DNA from: Chryseobacterium defluvii
Lineage (GTDB): Bacteria; Bacteroidota; Bacteroidia; Flavobacteriales; Weeksellaceae
Direction: 5' to 3'
Length of the DNA: 64,000 nucleotides
Assembly: GCF_014204415.1 (NCBI RefSeq)
Contig: NZ_JACHLE010000001.1
Coordinates: 248,001 to 312,000 of the forward strand
Made by a program: the position numbers and the translations under genes. A model generated the notes under the pieces. The model did not search any database. It saw only the letters and a program-made list of their open reading frames with translations, and was not told where the DNA came from. Positions within the stretch are counted from its first letter, which is position 1, and every line of letters starts with the position of its first letter. Of this stretch, positions 26,514-35,727 are shown piece after piece.

Positions 26514-26540
26514 TCGCAGATTTAGCAGATTACGCAGATG
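26514..26540. repeat. Short tandem repeat, period 9 (nnnGCAGAT)
   Basis: Three consecutive nine-base units share GCAGAT (TCGCAGAT, TTAGCAGAT, TACGCAGAT). It is intergenic, upstream of the sigma factor gene. Confidence 0.7.
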
Positions 26541-26603
26541 GTTGTGCTTAGGCATGCAATAAATTAAAAAAATCTGTAAGAGAAGTATTTTTTAAACGAT
26601 ACA

Positions 26604-27155
26604 ATGAAAAACGAAGTACTGAAAACCTGGGTAGAAGAGTATTCCGGGCCGCTTTTGAGAAGAGCTGCTTATCTGCTTTCGGATAAAGAGGATGTGGAAG
26701 ATGTGGTTCAGGAAGTTTTTCTGTCAGCTTTTTCATCGTATGATTCTTTTGAAGGAAAAAGCCAGCCTCTGACCTGGCTGATCACCATATTGAACAGGAA
26801 GGTGGCCGATTTTTACCGCAAAAAATATAAATCCGAACCTCAGATCCGACTTGATCATTTTTTTGATGAGAGCGGATCATGGAAAAATGATGATGTTCTG
26901 AATGATTGGGGCGGGTTAAATAAAGAATTGGAGCTTCTGGATAATCAGGATTTCAATGCAACATTGGAAGATTGTATGGAAGATCTGCCTGTAAAATGGA
27001 AGGTTCCTTTGAAATTATATTATCTTCACGAAAAAAAAGCACCGGAAATAAGTCAGGAATTGAATATTTCCACGACTAATCTGTGGAAGATCTTACAGAG
27101 AAGCCGGATGCAGCTCAGAGAATGCCTGGATCTTAACTGGTTTGCAAACCTATAA
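26604..27155 (+). CDS. ECF-type RNA polymerase sigma factor
   Basis: A 183-residue sigma-70 family factor with region 2 (LSDKEDVEDVVQEVFLSAFSSY, residues about 24-45, and the -10 reading part with FEGKSQPLTWLITILNRKVADF) and region 4 (LEDCMEDLPVKWKVPLKLYYLHEKKAPEISQELNISTTNLWKILQR cut by helix-turn-helix spacing). There is no region 1 or 3. A zinc-type anti-sigma gene follows 9 bases later, then an RclC-like membrane protein and MsrAB, so this factor probably governs an oxidant response. Autoregulation is likely but no duplicate promoter motif was proven. Confidence 0.92.
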   Translation: MKNEVLKTWVEEYSGPLLRRAAYLLSDKEDVEDVVQEVFLSAFSSYDSFEGKSQPLTWLITILNRKVADFYRKKYKSEPQIRLDHFFDESGSWKNDDVLNDWGGLNKELELLDNQDFNATLEDCMEDLPVKWKVPLKLYYLHEKKAPEISQELNISTTNLWKILQRSRMQLRECLDLNWFANL

Positions 27156-27164
27156 AGAACTGAA

Positions 27165-27437
27165 ATGCTGAAAAGATTAATTCATATCATATTCTTACCC
27201 TGTAGTGAAGCCACGCTACTGATGGAAAAAAGAAAAGCAGAAACCATTTCTTCAAAAGAGGGCTGGAAACTTTCCCTGCATTTAAAGATCTGCAAATGGT
27301 GCAGGGCTTACAAAGAAAAGCTGGAAATTCTGGACGAGATCCTGAAAAAAAACATTGCCCGGAAAGAAAATGATAAAATTAATGATTCTGATATTCAGGA
27401 ATTTAAAAATAAAATGTTCGAAAAATTAGATTCCTGA
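27165..27437 (+). CDS. Putative zinc-binding anti-sigma factor
   Basis: A 90-residue cytoplasmic protein with the HxxxCxxC motif (HLKICKWC, about residues 44-51) and an upstream cysteine in FLPCSEAT (C13), the ligand set of zinc anti-sigma domains. It has no clear membrane helix, so it would bind the sigma factor in the cytoplasm. It starts 9 bases after the sigma stop codon. Cysteine-bound zinc could be oxidised to release the sigma factor, which fits the downstream methionine sulfoxide reductase; this is inference. Confidence 0.75.
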   Translation: MLKRLIHIIFLPCSEATLLMEKRKAETISSKEGWKLSLHLKICKWCRAYKEKLEILDEILKKNIARKENDKINDSDIQEFKNKMFEKLDS

Positions 27438-27517
27438 TCAAAATTCTGTCAGGATTTTGAAATTGTTCCGACTATACTTTTGAAAATAATAAAGTATTCA
27501 TTCAAAATCTGAAAGAC

Positions 27518-27976
27518 ATGAACGGAACAATACAACAGGCCGGCAAAGAGCCGCTAATTTACAAAACAGGATATTATATTTCACTTTTCGGGGCTGCTCT
27601 TATTTTGCTCTGGATAGGGATTTTCAAATTCACGCCTACTGAAGCTGCGGCTATAAAACCTTTGGTGGAAAATCATTTTCTTACCTCTTTCCTGTATAAT
27701 ATCATGAGCGTGCAGGCAGTGTCAAATACTATCGGAGTTATAGAAATTATCATTGCATTGCTTCTCGTATTTAGTGTGAAATTTGCATTCTTACGGAAGT
27801 ATGCAGCGATTGGGGTGATCGTTACTTTTCTCATGACGTTAAGTTATCTGTTCACAACTCCCGGCGTTTGGAAAATAGTGGACGGGGTTCCGGTAACAGA
27901 TTTTTTCATCCTGAAAGATGTGATGTTCTTAGGATTCGGATTGATGATATTTAAAAATAATAGACAAAATGCATAA
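27518..27976 (+). CDS. DUF417 (YkgB/RclC-like) inner-membrane protein
   Basis: A 152-residue protein with four membrane helices and the family pattern [32 protein letters not shown] near the N terminus, TTPGVW later. In E. coli the related RclC belongs to the reactive-chlorine resistance operon. A TACTTTTG box lies in the 80-base gap before the start, so an extra promoter is possible. Its last 8 bases overlap the first possible start of MsrAB, which suggests joint translation. Confidence 0.88.
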   Translation: MNGTIQQAGKEPLIYKTGYYISLFGAALILLWIGIFKFTPTEAAAIKPLVENHFLTSFLYNIMSVQAVSNTIGVIEIIIALLLVFSVKFAFLRKYAAIGVIVTFLMTLSYLFTTPGVWKIVDGVPVTDFFILKDVMFLGFGLMIFKNNRQNA

Positions 27977-29078
27977 AAAATTAACAATGAAAAATATTTT
28001 GATATTGCTCGGAATTGTTCTGGGTATAGCAGTTTTTGCTACGAAGTCGGGCTTTTTGAACAGATCAAAGCCTAAAGAAATAAAAAAAGAAAATCAGGAA
28101 ATTATGGATAATACAAACGTTAGAGAGATCTATTTTGCGGGCGGATGCTTTTGGGGAACAGAACATTTTTTTCAACAGGTACGGGGCGTTACAGCTACTG
28201 AAGTGGGGTATGCCAACGGGAATACTGAAAATCCCACGTATGAAGAGGTGGTAAGCCATACGACGGGCTTTGCAGAAACCGTAAAAGTAAAGTATGACCC
28301 GGATCAGATCGATCTGAAACTGCTGATCGACCTGTATTTCAAAACCATTGATCCTACAAGCCTTAATAAACAGGGCAATGACAGGGGAGATCAGTACAGG
28401 ACGGGGATCTACTTTTCAGATAAGAATGATGAAGCTGTTGTAAAAGATGAAGTTCAAAAGCTGGCTAAGCATTACAGCAAACCGGTAGTAGTAGAGACCA
28501 TTCCTCTGAAGAATTTCTATAAGGCAGAAGATTACCATCAGGATTATCTGGATAAAAACCCCGGCGGATATTGTCACATTGAACCTGGACTTTTTGAAAT
28601 GGCCAGAAATGCCAATCCTCTCCCAAAAGCAAAATATCAAAAGCAAAGTAAAGAGATACTGAAGGAAAAACTGACTCCAACTCAGTATGATGTTACCCAG
28701 AACAATGCTACAGAAAGACCATTTAGTAATGAATATGATAAAGAATTCCGTGATGGGATCTATGTAGATATTACAACAGGAGAGCCGTTATTTATTTCAA
28801 CAGATAAATTTGAATCCGGCTGCGGATGGCCAAGCTTTTCAAAGCCGATCACCAAAAAGCTGATCGAGGAAAAAATGGACAGATCCCACGGAATGACGAG
28901 GGTAGAAGTAAGAAGCAAAACAGGAGATGCTCACTTAGGACACGTTTTCACAGACGGCCCGGAGGATAAGGGAGGACTGCGTTACTGTATCAACAGCGCC
29001 TCTTTAAAGTTTGTTCCGAAAGAAGAAATGGAGAAAAAAGGATACGGAGAATACCTTCCGTTACTGGATAAAAAGTAA
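27969..29078 (+). CDS. msrAB: Fused methionine sulfoxide reductase MsrA-MsrB, exported
   Basis: A 369-residue bifunctional repair enzyme that reduces both S- and R-methionine sulfoxide. An N-terminal membrane anchor or signal (about residues 7-26, or 1-20 if translation starts at the ATG at 27987) puts it in the periplasm. The MsrA domain has the catalytic Cys in [11 protein letters not shown]. The MsrB domain has its catalytic Cys in RYCINSASL and a resolving Cys in SGCGWPSF. The zinc CXXC pairs of many MsrB proteins are missing ([11 protein letters not shown]), like the zinc-free type. The gene overlaps the DUF417 gene by 8 bases; a terminator follows. Confidence 0.94.
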   Translation: MHKKLTMKNILILLGIVLGIAVFATKSGFLNRSKPKEIKKENQEIMDNTNVREIYFAGGCFWGTEHFFQQVRGVTATEVGYANGNTENPTYEEVVSHTTGFAETVKVKYDPDQIDLKLLIDLYFKTIDPTSLNKQGNDRGDQYRTGIYFSDKNDEAVVKDEVQKLAKHYSKPVVVETIPLKNFYKAEDYHQDYLDKNPGGYCHIEPGLFEMARNANPLPKAKYQKQSKEILKEKLTPTQYDVTQNNATERPFSNEYDKEFRDGIYVDITTGEPLFISTDKFESGCGWPSFSKPITKKLIEEKMDRSHGMTRVEVRSKTGDAHLGHVFTDGPEDKGGLRYCINSASLKFVPKEEMEKKGYGEYLPLLDKK

Positions 29079-29083
29079 ATATG

Positions 29084-29112
29084 AAAAAGGCTGCTGAAAA
29101 GCAGTCTTTTTT
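29084..29112 (+). terminator. Terminator after msrAB
   Basis: Hairpin with CTGCT and AGCAG core arms extended by A-T and G-U pairs, followed by a run of T bases; it ends the sigma-MsrAB run. Confidence 0.85.
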
Positions 29113-29213
29113 GTTTTCAACAGAGCTGAAATTAGCAATTTTGATAAAAAATAAAAAAGTGATCCGAAACAGGACCACTTAATCTTTAAATATTTTAATT
29201 TTTGAATCTTAGA

Positions 29214-30059
29214 CTACCAATCCCTCTTTTTTAGGATCCAATACGATGCGAAAATAAAGATAAAGCTCCAGATGAAGCAGGCTATCAGATTTTCGGTAGG
29301 ATAGGTGAATTCATATTTCAATCCCATCATTTTGGCCATATTCAGCCTCATCATGGGATTGGGGATCAGGCTGGACATACTTTCTAAAGGAAAATATTTG
29401 GAAATGAAAAAAGTATGCTGCGAAGCGTCAATCTGCTGTTGAGGCGTCATACCTCGCAATTTTGTGAATGATTCTATTCCCAGTACAACGTTTTCGAAAA
29501 TCCAGAAAATAAAAAATGCAAGAAAAACAAAAACAGATTTCCTCAATAATACAGAAAGGAACATCAGGAAGCAGAAAAAGGTGAATAATTTAACAAAATA
29601 ATTGCCGATAAAGAACATTTCTTTTATTACAAGCTCCGCATCAGTCACCTTAGAATATTTATATCCTAGGAACATGGTGATAAAAAATACAATAAGTGTA
29701 GAGATAATCGTAAAAATAATGATCGTCAGTAATTTGGAACCAATAAATTCATTTCTGCTCAATCCGTCAATGGTATTCTGTTTGAACATCCTGTTGGTAA
29801 ACTCCTGGGAAATGGAAAATACAATAATGAGACCCAGGAAGATTTTTAACAAAGCCACGATCCATGTGGTAAAATTCCAGATATCGGGAAAGTTGTAGAT
29901 TCCCTGTTCTTTCAGATTGATGGGATTCCCAAATATTTTAAGATCCACAAGCCCGATGAAAAGCAGGGCGATCAAAATTACAAAGTACATGATCGTGAAA
30001 ACCTTGAATGGTCTGTAATTCAGGTTTTTGTAATATTCTAGTTTTAATAGTTTAAGCAT
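29214..30059 (-). CDS. ABC transporter permease
   Basis: A 281-residue ABC-2-type permease with six membrane helices and a first cytoplasmic segment (MLKLLKLEYYKNLNYRPFKVF) typical of this class. A conserved-type loop (SISQEFTNRMFKQNTIDGLSRNEF) probably contacts the ATPase. It overlaps the ATPase gene upstream by 8 bases, so the two form one exporter. The substrate is not evident. Confidence 0.88.
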   Translation of the reverse strand: MLKLLKLEYYKNLNYRPFKVFTIMYFVILIALLFIGLVDLKIFGNPINLKEQGIYNFPDIWNFTTWIVALLKIFLGLIIVFSISQEFTNRMFKQNTIDGLSRNEFIGSKLLTIIIFTIISTLIVFFITMFLGYKYSKVTDAELVIKEMFFIGNYFVKLFTFFCFLMFLSVLLRKSVFVFLAFFIFWIFENVVLGIESFTKLRGMTPQQQIDASQHTFFISKYFPLESMSSLIPNPMMRLNMAKMMGLKYEFTYPTENLIACFIWSFIFIFASYWILKKRDW

Positions 30060-30963
30060 GGTTATTCGTGTTTTTTACCAATTCAAGGAATTGAGTTTCA
30101 AGAGACTGTTTTTTCTTGGTCAGGTGCGAAAGGAAAATACCTTTCTCTGTTAACTTCTGATTTAAAGCAGATGCTGAAAGCGAAACATCTTCACGGATCT
30201 GGGCTTTGATGAAGTCTCCTTCCAATGTTACGGAAGAGAACCATTGCGATTCTTCCAGAATGCTTAAAAGCTGGGAATTATTTTCAGCCTTTAATTCAAA
30301 ATAACCATGATTATTTGTCATTTCATCCACTCTTCCGCAGTAAATGGAGTTGCCTTCCTTTAATACGATCACGTGGCTGCATATTTTTTCAATTTCATCC
30401 AGAAGGTGGCTCGCAATAATAATCGTGATCCCCTGTTTGGCAATATTGCTGATGATCTCCCTGATCTGGATGATCCCTTCCGGATCCAGCCCGTTGGTAG
30501 GTTCGTCCAGGATTAGTACCTCAGGATTGTTCAGCATCGCAGAAGCAATGGCAAGGCGCTGTTTCATCCCCAGAGAGAAGGTCCTGAAAACATCTTTTTT
30601 CCTTTCAAAAAGGCCTACGGTCTTCAATACTTCATCAATTCTCACATAAGGGGTTCCTTTGATCTCCGCCACAATCTTCAGATTCGTTTCTGCACTTAAA
30701 TAAGGGTAGAAGTTAGGCTGTTCTATGATGGCCCCTATTTTTTTTAAAGTATCAGGGTCAGTCCCTTTCTGCCCAAACCAGTACCATTCACCTTCTGTAG
30801 GGTTGATGGTGGAAAGCAGCATTCCGAATGTGGTGGATTTTCCACTTCCGTTTGGTCCCAAAAGTCCGTAAACGTTTCCTCTTTCTACATCAAAAGAGAT
30901 ATTGTTTACAGCAACTCTTTTGAATTTTTTTGTCAGATTTTTTACTGATAAAACTTTTTCCAT
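30052..30963 (-). CDS. ABC transporter ATP-binding protein
   Basis: A 303-residue ATPase. Walker A GPNGSGKST (about residues 36-44), the signature FSLGMKQRLAIASAM, Walker B VLILDEPTNGLDPEG and the switch His in IIIASHLLDEIE are all present. A C-terminal domain of about 90 residues follows, as in exporters related to lantibiotic-type or NatA systems. It starts at 30963, divergent from the AAA-like gene, and overlaps its permease. Confidence 0.93.
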   Translation of the reverse strand: MEKVLSVKNLTKKFKRVAVNNISFDVERGNVYGLLGPNGSGKSTTFGMLLSTINPTEGEWYWFGQKGTDPDTLKKIGAIIEQPNFYPYLSAETNLKIVAEIKGTPYVRIDEVLKTVGLFERKKDVFRTFSLGMKQRLAIASAMLNNPEVLILDEPTNGLDPEGIIQIREIISNIAKQGITIIIASHLLDEIEKICSHVIVLKEGNSIYCGRVDEMTNNHGYFELKAENNSQLLSILEESQWFSSVTLEGDFIKAQIREDVSLSASALNQKLTEKGIFLSHLTKKKQSLETQFLELVKNTNNHA

Positions 30964-31031
30964 GTAATTTGTTTTACATAGTAGTAGTGTATATAATTGA
31001 CAAATTGTTACAGGATTCGGACTAAAATATT

Positions 31032-31039
31032 TAAATTTG
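31032..31039 (+). promoter_or_regulatory. -7 box upstream of the AAA-like gene
   Basis: TAAATTTG is an exact TAnnTTTG match, 19 bases before the ATG at 31059. No good -33 element at the expected distance. Confidence 0.45.
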
Positions 31040-31058
31040 ATAGAATTAATTGCGAATT

Positions 31059-32423
31059 ATGAAGCTAGCTGAACTTGCAAAGGAATTGAATATTTCTGCA
31101 GAAGCCATCAAACAGTTTATTCAGGATTTTGATCTTGAACTTGGAATATGCATCACGACCAGTTTTGAAGTAAAAGAAGATTTTGAAAAATTTGCACGCG
31201 AGAATGTAGATTTTTTAAGGCTTTATGAAAAAGACCTTGATAAAAATAAAACATTGGAACAGATTGCTGAGACCATCAATCAGCCGAAAGATAAGATAGA
31301 GAAGGCCATAAAAGAAGATAATCCCAATATTTTTGATAATGGTTTTTTCCGGTCCTCCATTTCCAGCTACGGTATCGATAATAAGCTTGGGGGAAATTAC
31401 CAGTTTGTCTATGATTATTTCGGCCATAAAACAAGCCTTCAGCACAGGGATTTTATCGGATATAGGGATCTGTTTTTCTATATTTCAGGGGTTCTGGAAC
31501 CTTTCATCAATCACCAGCAGATCAAAGACTGGGGAATCAATAAACCGGCCGGAATCATTCTGTATGGGCCTCCGGGAAGCGGGAAGATCTTCTGGGCCAA
31601 TAAAATTGCTGAAATTATAGGCTATCAGTTCAAAGAAGTGAAAAAACACTATCTGGGAACCTCTTTTGTGGATGGAAACAAAACAAATTTCAACGATTTT
31701 CTGGTTACCATGATGAAAGAAGACAAAGTGCTTCTTTTCCTGGAAGATTTTGATGAGATCATGATGGAAAGGACTGCTGAGACCGATGTAGCCTCATGCA
31801 ACCTTGAAACCCAGGAGATCATTCTTCACTATATCGGAAAATTTGAACAGGAAGACCTGCTGATGGTAGGATCTGCCAATTCTGTTTCAACAGTTGATGA
31901 GGAGATCCTGGCTCCGGGAAGATTTGATGTGATGATCCCTGTTTTCCCACCCAATGCTTCGGAAAGATCCGAGATTATCCTGTATGCCATGACAAAAAAT
32001 CTGGAAAATGATTCCCTGCTATACAAGATTCTCAAAAACAATAAGGCGGATAAAGTATCTTTCTGGCGCGGTGTTTCTTCACAGATGAAAGCTTTCAGCA
32101 ATACGATGATCATAGATTTTACACAAAGCCTGAAAAAACGGATCAGAAATCTTTATCAAAGAACGAGGAATGAGAAGCTGAAAATAGATCAGAATCTTCT
32201 GAATGGTGCCTTAAGGGATGCTGCGGCCAAACTTACTGAAGAATATCTGGATCAGATAGCCATATTTCTGAATGATGCCATTATCAATAATTTTGACGAT
32301 TTCCAATATAGAATTAAAGCTCTGAAAAATGAGCTTGATGCCTACAAGGTAGTAGAAGTCCCGAGAAGAGCTATCGGATTCCATCATAATGAAGAAGAGG
32401 AGAAGGATAAAGAAAAACCTTAA
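31059..32423 (+). CDS. AAA-like ATPase domain protein with altered Walker motifs
   Basis: A 454-residue cytoplasmic protein. I use the ATG at 31059, since the frame before it offers only a TTG. The first 55 residues resemble the small IF2 N-terminal domain (MKLAELAKELNISAEAIKQF). A AAA+ core follows at about 150-330: Walker A GPPGSGKIF, where the Thr or Ser after Lys176 is Ile177; Walker B LLFLEDFDEIM with ED in place of DE; sensor 1 VGSANSVS; arginine region APGRFDVMIP. A helical C-terminal third follows with a charged tail. The Walker changes suggest weak or absent hydrolysis. No protease or other effector domain is seen. An FAD oxidoreductase gene follows after 94 bases. Function unknown. 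Confidence 0.8.
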   Translation: MKLAELAKELNISAEAIKQFIQDFDLELGICITTSFEVKEDFEKFARENVDFLRLYEKDLDKNKTLEQIAETINQPKDKIEKAIKEDNPNIFDNGFFRSSISSYGIDNKLGGNYQFVYDYFGHKTSLQHRDFIGYRDLFFYISGVLEPFINHQQIKDWGINKPAGIILYGPPGSGKIFWANKIAEIIGYQFKEVKKHYLGTSFVDGNKTNFNDFLVTMMKEDKVLLFLEDFDEIMMERTAETDVASCNLETQEIILHYIGKFEQEDLLMVGSANSVSTVDEEILAPGRFDVMIPVFPPNASERSEIILYAMTKNLENDSLLYKILKNNKADKVSFWRGVSSQMKAFSNTMIIDFTQSLKKRIRNLYQRTRNEKLKIDQNLLNGALRDAAAKLTEEYLDQIAIFLNDAIINNFDDFQYRIKALKNELDAYKVVEVPRRAIGFHHNEEEEKDKEKP

Positions 32424-32460
32424 AAGTTATGAGATATGAGTTATAAATTATAAGTTATTA
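32422..32460. repeat. Heptamer-type repeat run (AGTTATnn)
   Basis: Imperfect units of GAGTTAT and related seven-base words follow the stop of the AAA-like gene, of the same type as the inverted repeat at 17683-17844. Confidence 0.6.
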
Positions 32461-32517
32461 ACCTTCCTCATTACTTATTTATCATCATTCATCAATTATC
32501 ATTTATCAAATACAGCC

Positions 32518-33633
32518 ATGCAAAGCATCTGGGAGCTTGAGACTTTTTACAGAAAACGCAATATCATTATTATCGGAGCCGGATTTACCGGGCTTTGGAC
32601 AGCCATTTCTATCAAAGAGAAATATCCTGAAAGATCAGTTCTGGTTATTGAAAGAAGCTCAATTCCTCTGGGAGCCTCAACGAGGAACGCCGGGTTTGCC
32701 TGCTTTGGAAGCCTTACGGAAATAATTGCTGATTCAGAAAAGATGGGTTGGGAGAAGACATTGAATTTGGTTTCGATGAGGTTTGAAGGACTGAAGAAGA
32801 TCCGGAATTATTTTAGTAAAGACGAAATTGATTTTGAGTTAAGCGGAGGATATGAAATTCTGAATAATGATCAGCCTTTACACAAAATAGAGGAAGTCAA
32901 TAAGAAATTAGAATCCATAACGGGAATTGGCAAAACATATACTCTTAATCAGGATAAATTAAAAGAATCCGGACTGGGAAGATCAGAATTTTTAGTTGAA
33001 AATCCTTGTGAAGGTGGTTTACATTCAGGAAAACTCCTGCAAAAGCTATTGGAAAAATGTTATGAATTAAAAGTTGAATTCCTTTTCGGAGCAGAAGTTA
33101 AGAGTATTATTGAAAATTCAGATTACGTTGAAGAATGGCTTTCAGAGGCACTTTCTATACAGTCGGATCAGCTTATTTACTGCACCAATGCTTTCAGCTC
33201 AGAATTTTTAAGCGAGGAAGAGATCATTCCTGCTCGTGGACAGGTTCTTTTGACTGAACCTGTTGAAAATTTAAAACTAAAAGGGACATTTCACTATGAT
33301 GAAGGATTCTACTACTTCCGGAATTTAGGAAACCGGGTTTTATTGGGCGGTGCAAGAAATCAGGATTTTAAGACCGAAGAAACTACATCTTTTGAAACTA
33401 CAAATTTTTTACAGGATCATCTGGAAAATTTTTTAAAAGAAGTGATTCTGCCTGGTCAGAACTTTAGGATTGCTCATCGTTGGTCGGGGATCATGGCAAT
33501 GGGAACAGAAAAAACGCCTATTATTAAGCAACTCTCGGAAAGACAGTTCTGTGCAGTAAGGCTTTCAGGAATGGGGGTGGCTCTGGCCCCGAAGATAGGA
33601 GAGATGCTGGCAGATATGATAAATAATAAGTAA
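32518..33633 (+). CDS. FAD-dependent oxidoreductase, DAO family
   Basis: A 371-residue flavoprotein with the N-terminal FAD-binding GxGxxG motif (IIIIGAGFTGLWTAISI, about residue 17), the second motif STRNAGFACFGS, and the C-terminal FAD-contact LSGMGVALAPKIGE. This is the D-amino-acid oxidase or glycine-oxidase superfamily, acting on an amine or amino acid. The substrate cannot be told. It follows the AAA-like gene after 94 bases of repeat, so joint expression is possible but not certain. Confidence 0.88.
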   Translation: MQSIWELETFYRKRNIIIIGAGFTGLWTAISIKEKYPERSVLVIERSSIPLGASTRNAGFACFGSLTEIIADSEKMGWEKTLNLVSMRFEGLKKIRNYFSKDEIDFELSGGYEILNNDQPLHKIEEVNKKLESITGIGKTYTLNQDKLKESGLGRSEFLVENPCEGGLHSGKLLQKLLEKCYELKVEFLFGAEVKSIIENSDYVEEWLSEALSIQSDQLIYCTNAFSSEFLSEEEIIPARGQVLLTEPVENLKLKGTFHYDEGFYYFRNLGNRVLLGGARNQDFKTEETTSFETTNFLQDHLENFLKEVILPGQNFRIAHRWSGIMAMGTEKTPIIKQLSERQFCAVRLSGMGVALAPKIGEMLADMINNK

Positions 33634-33681
33634 TGAGCAATGAGTAATCTGATCAATTGGAGACTTGTTCGTAATTGATCC

Positions 33682-33733
33682 TCTCAACTCACCACTCTGA
33701 ACGCTCAACTTATAACTCATCACTCTTAACTTA
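33682..33733. repeat. Heptamer-type repeat run (reverse orientation)
   Basis: CTCAACTC, CACTCT, CTCAACTTATAACTCATCACTCTTAAC is a run of seven-base words, the reverse complement type of the runs at 17683 and 32422. Confidence 0.6.
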
Positions 33734-33750
33734 CTTAAAAACTTTATCCG

Positions 33751-33758
33751 TATTTTTG
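33751..33758 (+). promoter_or_regulatory. -7 box upstream of prfB
   Basis: TATTTTTG matches TAnnTTTG exactly and lies 16 bases before the GTG start of prfB, so the leader is very short. No clear -33 element. Confidence 0.45.
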
Positions 33759-33774
33759 CAAAAAATAAAAATTC

Positions 33775-34887
33775 GTGATCAACAACGACCAGATAAGAGA
33801 AGTTCAATCCAGGATTGAAGATTTACATAAATATCTTCAGATAGAAAAAAAGAAGATAGAAATATCCAATGACGACGAGAAAACGGCAGCTCCTGAATTT
33901 TGGGACAGTCCCAAAGAAGCAGAAGCATTCTTAAAACAGCTCCGTTCCAAGAAGAAATGGGTAGAGGATTATGAGGAGATCAACGGACAGTTTGAAGACC
34001 TTCAGGTGTTGGCAGAATTTGCCAAAGAAGACCCCGATTCTGAAAAAGAACTGGATGAAACATTCCCTCAGCTGATAGAGAAAATTGAAGATTTAGAATT
34101 CAAGAATATGCTTTCCAATGAAGGAGACGAGCTTTCTGCCGTATTGCAGATCACAGCCGGAGCAGGAGGGACGGAAAGCTGTGACTGGGCTTCTATGCTG
34201 ATGAGAATGTACACGATGTGGGCAGAAAAACAGGGCTATAAGATCAGGGAACTGAACTTTCAGGAAGGTGATGTCGCCGGGGTAAAAACCGTGACGCTGG
34301 AAATAGACGGTGAATATGCTTTCGGATATCTGAAAGGTGAGAATGGCGTTCACAGGCTGGTAAGGATCTCGCCTTTTGACAGTAATGCCAAGCGTCATAC
34401 AAGTTTTGTTTCCGTATATGTTTATCCGTTGGTGGATGATACGATCGAGATCAATATTAACCCGGCCGATATCAGTTTTGAGACCATGAGGTCTTCCGGG
34501 GCAGGAGGGCAGAATGTAAATAAGGTGGAAACAGCCGTCCGCCTTCGCCACGCTCCTACAGGGATCATCATCGAAAACTCGGAATCCCGTTCCCAGCTTC
34601 AGAATAAAGAGAAAGCAATGCAGTTGCTCCGTTCAAGATTATACGAAATGGAATTGGAGGAGCGCATGAAGGCCCGCAACGAGATCGAAGCCAACAAAAT
34701 GAAGATAGAATGGGGAAGCCAGATCAGGAATTATGTGATGCATCCATACAAACTGGTAAAAGATGTACGTTCGGCTCATGAAACCTCAGATGTGGATTCC
34801 GTGATGAACGGAAATATCACTCCATTCCTGAAAGCATTCCTGATGGCGGATGGTACGGCGGTGTCTGATGATGATCTTGAGCTGTAA
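33775..34887 (+). CDS. prfB: Peptide chain release factor 2
   Basis: RF2 ends translation at UGA and UAA. The 370-residue protein has the RF2 tripeptide SPF ([15 protein letters not shown]), the GGQ catalytic motif in [15 protein letters not shown], and the usual domains in order. The start is GTG at 33775; no ATG fits. The family often uses a programmed +1 shift at CUU UGA near codon 25, but here the matching place reads TAT CTT CAG (KYLQIEKK), and the whole protein is in one frame. So the autoregulatory frameshift is absent in this copy. A DedA gene follows after 85 bases. Confidence 0.95.
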   Translation: MINNDQIREVQSRIEDLHKYLQIEKKKIEISNDDEKTAAPEFWDSPKEAEAFLKQLRSKKKWVEDYEEINGQFEDLQVLAEFAKEDPDSEKELDETFPQLIEKIEDLEFKNMLSNEGDELSAVLQITAGAGGTESCDWASMLMRMYTMWAEKQGYKIRELNFQEGDVAGVKTVTLEIDGEYAFGYLKGENGVHRLVRISPFDSNAKRHTSFVSVYVYPLVDDTIEININPADISFETMRSSGAGGQNVNKVETAVRLRHAPTGIIIENSESRSQLQNKEKAMQLLRSRLYEMELEERMKARNEIEANKMKIEWGSQIRNYVMHPYKLVKDVRSAHETSDVDSVMNGNITPFLKAFLMADGTAVSDDDLEL

Positions 34888-34972
34888 ATATCATGTCCGT
34901 AATTTGTTAAAAACTCATAATTAATTTCCTTTTCAGGTTTTTTAGGCTTATTTTTGTTGTTCATCAATACTT

Positions 34973-35668
34973 ATGGAAGATTTCAATAGTTGGAAAGATT
35001 TATTAAACCCTGAGTTTTACATTAAAATGGGAGGGTTTTGGTTAATTTTATTTATTATTTTTGCTGAAACAGGTCTCTTTGTAGGATTTTTTTTACCAGG
35101 AGATTCTTTGCTTTTCGTTTCGGGGATTTACGCGGTAGATATTATCAGAGAGACTTTCAGCTCTACCGGCAGTGATTTTCTGGATACTACAATTTTAGCC
35201 GCCTGTGTTTCCCTAGCAGCCATTATCGGGAATGAAGTAGGATATTATTTCGGATTGAAGACAGGACCGGCCTTATATAAAAGAAAAGATACCACCTTAT
35301 TTAAAAAGAAATACCTTTATCAGGCCCATGATTTTTTTGAAAAGCATGGAGCATTAGCCGTAATTATGGCCAGGTTTTTACCAGTTGTAAGGACTTTTAC
35401 GCCTATTGTTGCCGGGATCGTGAAGATGGATAAGAAAGAATTCCTTAGGGATAACATTATAGGAGCCGTTTTGTGGTCGTTTTCTTTAATATATGCGGGA
35501 CATTACCTGGACAAGGTTTTCAGGGATGAATTCGGGATCGAATTAAAATCTAAGCTGGAATATATTATCATTGTTATCGTATTGATAACAACTCTTCCTG
35601 TGGTCATCAAGTTTTTATTCGGTAAAAAACAGGATTTTTCCAAATATGAAGATCAGAATTTTGAATAA
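34973..35668 (+). CDS. DedA family membrane protein
   Basis: A 231-residue inner-membrane protein of the DedA/SNARE-associated type, implicated in lipid flipping and membrane potential. Helices flank the family signatures FLPGDSLLFVSG (about residue 38), GYYFG near residue 88, and FLPVVRTFTPIVAGI. The C terminus ends in a charged tail. It sits downstream of prfB and before a terminator facing the convergent hydrolase gene. Confidence 0.9.
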   Translation: MEDFNSWKDLLNPEFYIKMGGFWLILFIIFAETGLFVGFFLPGDSLLFVSGIYAVDIIRETFSSTGSDFLDTTILAACVSLAAIIGNEVGYYFGLKTGPALYKRKDTTLFKKKYLYQAHDFFEKHGALAVIMARFLPVVRTFTPIVAGIVKMDKKEFLRDNIIGAVLWSFSLIYAGHYLDKVFRDEFGIELKSKLEYIIIVIVLITTLPVVIKFLFGKKQDFSKYEDQNFE

Positions 35669-35698
35669 TATTTCAATATAAAATATAAAACGAACAGT

Positions 35699-35727
35699 AA
35701 CCTGCTTTTTAAGCGGGTTATTTTTTT
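35699..35727. terminator. Terminator between dedA-type gene and hydrolase gene
   Basis: AACCTGCT pairs with AGCGGGTT (with a mismatch or G-U) around TTTTA, followed by seven T bases on the plus strand. It overlaps the 3' end of the convergent hydrolase gene. Confidence 0.75.

Larger units (their letters stand above)
26243..26603. other. AT-rich spacer with dispersed repeats, no gene seen
   Basis: The 361-base gap between divergent alaS and the ECF sigma gene holds the alaS promoter, a GTCATTCCGAAGGGAACGAA element at 26397-26416, and a tandem nine-base GCAGAT repeat at 26514-26540. I see no supportable reading frame on either strand. Confidence 0.7.

Noticed and set aside
26243..26603. A small gene or RNA in the alaS / sigma factor spacer
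   Set aside because: No open frame or stable conserved-type structure could be supported; the content is promoter and dispersed repeats.
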